Shown here in pieces: positions 60,409-64,000 of a DNA stretch of 64,000 nucleotides (positions are counted from its first letter, which is position 1; every line of letters begins with the position of its first letter). The notes beneath the pieces were generated by a model that saw nothing but the letters and a program-made list of their open reading frames with translations, searched no databases and had not been told where the DNA came from. The stretch covers positions 1 to 64,000 of the forward strand of contig JAHDWK010000031.1 in assembly GCA_023382655.1 (NCBI GenBank). Reading direction: 5' to 3'. Both the position numbers and the translations under genes were made by a program. The stretch is from Anaerolineae bacterium. GTDB taxonomy: Bacteria; Chloroflexota; Anaerolineae; Promineifilales; Promineifilaceae.

Positions 60409-63114
60409 ATGGCCACTGATCTACAACGGCCGTCCATCCACACCATCCCTGCCCTCGACCCGGCAAAGGAAACGGCCCTATTTGGCTACCACATTCCCTA
60501 TCTGCCAGATTTTCTGGCCGACCATACCCTGCTGGCGGAACGGCCGTCGGAGCAGTTGCAAGAGGTATACGGCCGTCTGGCCCGATTTGTCACCGGTCTA
60601 CGCAAATGGCACGATTCCGCTTTTGCCCTGCGCTACCTGTCCCATCCTGAACAGGGGCGTGTTGACCTGGCCCTGGTGGGGCGGGTGACGGCCGTCAAAT
60701 CCCGGGCGGCGCACCTGGCCGGCCAGGTGGCCGCCGACCTGGCCGTACATCTGACCACCTATGGCTTACCCGCAGTGCCCCTGACGGCCGATAATGACAT
60801 GGACCCATCCAACCTGCGTCGCTTCCTGTTTCCCTTCTCTGGCCCCTCCGTCATAGTTGAAGTGCGCCAGCAAGAGGCAATTGTACCCCTGCTAACCGTC
60901 CAGCAAGAGGCTTATGTCATTTACCCGTTCTGGCGGCCGGCTACCCCCTTTCTTGAGCCGTTTGAAACGTTGTTGCGCCAGCCGGCGACGACCGTCATCA
61001 ACCTCTACCTGGAACCCACCGATTTGAGTGACGCCGAAATGGAAGCGTTGTTTACCGCCGCCCACATTGCCGAGTCGGTGGCTGACCTGGAGCGGCGGGT
61101 CTATTCGGAAGCGTCTGCCCGCCGCCTGCGCGACCCCGGCGCAGAACTGGTGGGTCGCCTCTACAGCGCCTACCGCAAAACCCTGGACGAGCCGTTCATC
61201 CTGGTGGTGCAGGTAGCCAGCACGGACGCCAACACGGCCTGGACGGTGGCCCGCTCGCTGGGGGCAGGCATCACCGCCGGCCGTGATGACAGCAGCGACA
61301 ATGACCAGGAACGCGCCCTGCCCGGTCAGGCCCAGACCATCGCTCCGCAAAACGATACCGAACTGGCCGCCGCTCGCCGCACGTTTACCACCCTCGTCCA
61401 CTCTCCCTGGGGCCATTCCATCGCCACGCCGGGCAAGGAGCGGTTTCCTTATCTGGTGGGGGCGCGGGGGGCTGCGGCCGCTTTTCGCTTCCCCATCAGC
61501 GCACGCGGCGGCGTGCCCGGCATTGCCGTCAAACAACGCCCGCCCGATTTTGAGACGGGGCCGCGCCAGCCGGAAGCGGCCGCCGACGAACTGCACCTGG
61601 GCAATTACCGGCGCGGCGGCGCGGTGACGGTGAAACTGAAGGCGCTCACCCGGCACGGCCTGATTACCGGTTTTACCGGCTCTGGCAAGACGAACACGAT
61701 GCTCTACCTGCTGCACCAGCTGTGGACGCGCCATCACGTTCCCTTCCTGGTGATTGAAGCGGCCAAGAAGGAGTATCGTGGCCTGTTGGGGCAGCCGGGC
61801 TTCGACGATATGCTCATTTTCACCCTGGGCGACGAGACGACGACGCCGTTTCGCCTGAATCCGTTTGAACTGCTGGACGGCGTGCGGCTGGAAGCGCACC
61901 TGGGCCGGCTGCAAACCTGTTTTGACGGTGCCTTGCCCCAATTCGGCATCCTGCCTTCCATCATTGCCGAGAGCCTGGAGCAGATTTACCGGGATAAGGG
62001 GTGGCACCTGACGGATCGCGGCGGGGCCGGCGACAAGCCGTTTCCGACGATGCGCGACATGTTCAATACAGCCATCAAAGTTTCCGAATCGCGGGGTTAT
62101 GCCGGGGAAACATACCATAACATCCGGGCGGCCGTGGGCGGGCGCATTGGCGGGCTGCTCAGAGGGAGCAAGGGGCGCATGTTTGGCGTGCAGCGTTCGT
62201 ATCCGCTGGATGTGTTGCTGGCACGGCCGTGCATCCTGGAACTCAACGACCTCAACGCCGACGACAAAGCCCTGACCATCATGTTCCTGTTGATGCTGCT
62301 ACGCGCATACCGGGAACAGCATCCCGGCCACAGCTTGCAGCACGTTACCGTAGTAGAAGAGGCGCACAACGTGATGGGCAACGTCAAAGCCACCGGCCCG
62401 TCAGAAGTGGCGGCAGATACCAAAGGGCAGGCGGTGCAGGCGTTTGCCGATTTGCTGACCGAGGTACGGGCCTATGGCGAGGGCATTTTGATCGCCGACC
62501 AAAGCCCGGAAAAGCTGTTGCCGGACGCGGTGCGCAACACCAATTTGCAAATTGCGCACCAACTGCGTGATGCCAGAGATCGGGAAGCAATTGGCCGTGC
62601 CCTGATTATGGACAAGGCGCAGCAAGATTACTTGGGCAAGCTCGCGGTGGGGGAAGCGGCCGTGTTCCTGACGGGCATGGAAAAGGCAACTTTTATGCAG
62701 GTACCGCTCTACAAGGACACGGCCGGGTTTGACTCGTTGCCCACAGACGCAGCGGTGCGGGAATGGATGCGGCCGTTTACCGGACAATACCTCACCGCCC
62801 ATCTGCCCTTTGACGGCTGCCATTTTTGTGGCCATCCCTGTGACTTTGTGGAAGCAATAGAGCCGCAGACGCGGGAGCCGGAGTTACACGAGCAGTTTGT
62901 GGCTGCGCTCAAGGGGTTTGAGACACGCCCGTCGGCCGAACAGTGGCCGGAGAACTGGCTGGGGGTGGCAAAGGTGTGTGACACGGCCGCCCGGCAGGCT
63001 GGCCAGCCCCACCTGGACGCCGCCTACTGTTACCTGGCGCACGAAATTGATTTCCCCTTCACTGCCCACATGCGCCTGGAATTTGTGAAGGCGTTTGAAA
63101 AGATAAGTGGATAA
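60409..63114 (+). CDS. HerA/FtsK-superfamily P-loop ATPase
   Basis: 901 residues, high GC. The first ~380 residues are an alpha/beta domain without clear relatives. The RecA-like motor has Walker A GFTGSGKT at 421-428 and Walker B TVVEEAHN at 647-654, with the HerA-typical TLGDETTTPFRLNPFE, then ADQSPEKLLPDAVRNTNLQI, an arginine-finger/sensor segment seen in HerA and VirB4-like proteins. A Cys cluster CHFCGHPC near 807 may bind zinc. HerA ATPases translocate DNA, usually with a nuclease partner; none is visible in the window. Adjacent zinc-ribbon membrane proteins instead suggest a membrane-anchored DNA or protein pump. There is no TM in this protein. Confidence 0.87.
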   Translation: MATDLQRPSIHTIPALDPAKETALFGYHIPYLPDFLADHTLLAERPSEQLQEVYGRLARFVTGLRKWHDSAFALRYLSHPEQGRVDLALVGRVTAVKSRAAHLAGQVAADLAVHLTTYGLPAVPLTADNDMDPSNLRRFLFPFSGPSVIVEVRQQEAIVPLLTVQQEAYVIYPFWRPATPFLEPFETLLRQPATTVINLYLEPTDLSDAEMEALFTAAHIAESVADLERRVYSEASARRLRDPGAELVGRLYSAYRKTLDEPFILVVQVASTDANTAWTVARSLGAGITAGRDDSSDNDQERALPGQAQTIAPQNDTELAAARRTFTTLVHSPWGHSIATPGKERFPYLVGARGAAAAFRFPISARGGVPGIAVKQRPPDFETGPRQPEAAADELHLGNYRRGGAVTVKLKALTRHGLITGFTGSGKTNTMLYLLHQLWTRHHVPFLVIEAAKKEYRGLLGQPGFDDMLIFTLGDETTTPFRLNPFELLDGVRLEAHLGRLQTCFDGALPQFGILPSIIAESLEQIYRDKGWHLTDRGGAGDKPFPTMRDMFNTAIKVSESRGYAGETYHNIRAAVGGRIGGLLRGSKGRMFGVQRSYPLDVLLARPCILELNDLNADDKALTIMFLLMLLRAYREQHPGHSLQHVTVVEEAHNVMGNVKATGPSEVAADTKGQAVQAFADLLTEVRAYGEGILIADQSPEKLLPDAVRNTNLQIAHQLRDARDREAIGRALIMDKAQQDYLGKLAVGEAAVFLTGMEKATFMQVPLYKDTAGFDSLPTDAAVREWMRPFTGQYLTAHLPFDGCHFCGHPCDFVEAIEPQTREPELHEQFVAALKGFETRPSAEQWPENWLGVAKVCDTAARQAGQPHLDAAYCYLAHEIDFPFTAHMRLEFVKAFEKISG

Positions 63115-63137
63115 GTGATTGATACCAGGAGGGTATG

Positions 63138-63594
63138 ATGAATACGATTCAATGTCAGAATTGCGAGGCGGAGAATCTAGGGACGGTGGATTTTTGTAAG
63201 CAGTGTGGCCGCAGGCTGGAGCGGGCGGCCGTGACCGACCCGCCTCCCTCTAACACCCCACCGCCAATCGCGCCGCCACGAATGGGCACGGCCGTGTCGC
63301 CTTCCTCAGTCCGCGTGGAAAGCAAGTTTGCCGCCCTACGCGGCATCGCCGCCCTCTGCCGTCTGCTGGCATACATTTTTGCCGGCCTGACGGCATTGGG
63401 TGGTATTGCCGGCTTTTTTGGTTGGCCTCACCGATTCTTTTTTTACGGCCCTGTGCCTGCTGGTTGGCTCGCTCATCTGGGCTGGGATCGTTTACGTCTT
63501 CTGGCGGGTGATTGGCGAAGGCATCTCGGTGCTGCTGGATATTGAGGAAAACACAGGGCGCACGGCCGTGCTTTTAGAACAAAACAGAGAGTAG
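63138..63594 (+). pseudogene. Zinc-ribbon two-TM protein with apparent frameshift
   Basis: The ATG at 63138 (AGGAGGG upstream; 63135 is the alternative) opens a zinc ribbon, CQNCEAENLGTVDFCKQCGR, a Pro-rich linker and TM1 (LCRLLAYIFAGLTALGGIAG). The frame then leaves the family pattern at a T6 run (63414-63419) or a T7 run (63438-63444). The +1 frame continues with TM2 (TALCLLVGSLIWAGIVYVFW) and the typical tail GISVLLDIEENTGRTAVLLE to a stop at 63594. One T fewer restores a single protein of about 151 residues. The cause may be sequencing error, mutation or programmed slippage; I cannot separate these. The unshifted product would be 135 residues with a nonsensical Arg/Leu-rich end. Confidence 0.7.
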
Positions 63595-63599
63595 AGCAA

Positions 63600-64000
63600 A
63601 TGAGCGATATAAGCGACATAAAGGAAACGGACAAAACCCCAGAATCCGCACAAAACAACCTGGACATGATAAAGATTCAGGCGGCCATGCGTGGAGAGAA
63701 GGAACAACAGGCGAAAGTGCTTCAAGAAGATTTGAAGCAGTTTGATAACAGGCCGAAACCACCCCGGGTTGAAGCGGCAATGCAGAGTGAACAAAAGCCA
63801 ATCTTGCCAGTAAACGAAGGAGTTCACTGGCAAGATAAAGGTATTGTGGATGTTCCTACAGCCGATTTGCCCTGGCCGGAAGACGTTCACGGGCCACAGG
63901 ATTTTGATCATCACATTTCTTATCCAGAAGCAGTTCAGGCGACTTATGAGTTGCAGCGGATGAAACCGCTCATTGAACAAGGTTACACCAGGGATGATTT
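63600..64000 (+). CDS. Soluble charged protein, 3' end beyond the window
   Basis: The ATG at 63600, 5 nt after the preceding stop, opens at least 133 codons that remain open to the right edge. It begins MSDISDIKETDKTPESAQNN, then a charged helical segment (IQAAMRGEKEQQAKVLQEDL) and a Pro/Trp/His-rich stretch (ADLPWPEDVHGPQDFDHHIS). There is no TM or zinc motif so far, and no recognised family. It is probably the last or an internal gene of the zinc-ribbon/HerA operon. The Shine-Dalgarno (GAGAG) is weak, consistent with coupled translation. Confidence 0.6.
   Translation, partial: MSDISDIKETDKTPESAQNNLDMIKIQAAMRGEKEQQAKVLQEDLKQFDNRPKPPRVEAAMQSEQKPILPVNEGVHWQDKGIVDVPTADLPWPEDVHGPQDFDHHISYPEAVQATYELQRMKPLIEQGYTRDD

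Larger units (their letters stand above)
3264..63569. repeat. Genome-signature octamer ACGGCCGT, about 70 copies
   Basis: ACGGCCGT, often extended to AACGGCCGTT or CACGGCCGTG, occurs about 70 times (manual count), against about one expected in random 64 kb. The first copy is at 3264-3271 and the last at 63562-63569. Copies lie both in and between genes and in all reading frames. A perfect 20-bp palindrome centred on the octamer is at 50122-50141 within the CHAT-TM gene. Tracts without copies: 1-3263, about 8.3-13.9 kb and about 28.3-33.1 kb. The pattern resembles HIP1-type highly iterated palindromes. Confidence 0.8.

Noticed and set aside
3264..63569. ACGGCCGT copies as CRISPR or transposon repeats
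   Set aside because: Spacing is irregular, copies are only 8-10 bp and many are inside codons of conserved domains.
1..64000. tRNA or rRNA genes
   Set aside because: I looked for tRNA T-loop/CCA patterns and conserved rRNA segments in the larger gaps and saw none; a covariance-model search would be decisive.

Overview
The window looks like a chromosomal accessory region of a filamentous or otherwise complex Chloroflexota-type bacterium. That assignment is an inference from gene content (giant vWA, kinase, STAND and CHAT proteins, many ECF-like sigma factors, EAD-type adaptor domains) and from a strongly over-represented octamer, ACGGCCGT, which I counted by eye about 70 times in 64 kb. No rRNA, tRNA or CRISPR array was found.

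Region 1 (1-3.0 kb) is mobile debris: an IS3-type transposase remnant, a large serine recombinase broken by an in-frame TAG and joined at its 3' end to a second IS3-type remnant, and an IS1595-type remnant. A small gene resembling the C-terminal domain of RNA polymerase alpha follows. Region 2 (3.2-34.9 kb, all minus strand, read right to left) is a compact cluster of about 16 genes: a BldC/excisionase-like HTH protein, a secreted membrane-anchored vWA protein, a tubulin/FtsZ-like GTPase, a vWA-TM-tubulin-like fusion whose tubulin signature is degenerate, a divergent Ser/Thr kinase with a TM and outer domain, a 1,424-residue helical protein, a calcineurin-like phosphoesterase, two small membrane proteins, a vWA-TM-P-loop ATPase fusion, a second P-loop ATPase and a small protein with matching EAD-like tails, a membrane-anchored CAP protein, an M48-like membrane protease, a membrane protein and an EAD-TM protein. 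My reading is a trans-envelope sensing and membrane-remodelling machine: vWA domains outside, tubulin-like polymer, kinase and ATPases inside.

Region 3 (35-58 kb) holds regulatory and conflict modules. Two paralogous modules have the same order: sigma factor, unknown partner (8-nt overlap), TPR-CHAT protease, then a convergent gene for a tiny secreted peptide ending in a Cys/Gly motif, with a long bipartite hairpin between the two convergent genes. Between these modules lie an ATPase-winged-helix regulator, a three-gene operon (APH-like kinase with EAD1, NACHT-TM protein, HTH-polytopic membrane protein) in which every protein carries a Gly-Pro-Val...Thr-Gly-x-Gly-Asp motif, and a CHAT-TM gene convergent with a sigma/two-zinc-finger anti-sigma operon.

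Region 4 (58.6-64 kb, plus strand) holds three zinc-ribbon membrane proteins, one with an apparent frameshift, around a HerA/FtsK-like ATPase, and an incomplete soluble gene running off the right edge. The most notable candidates for undescribed biology are the tubulin/vWA cluster and the duplicated sigma-partner-CHAT-micropeptide module.
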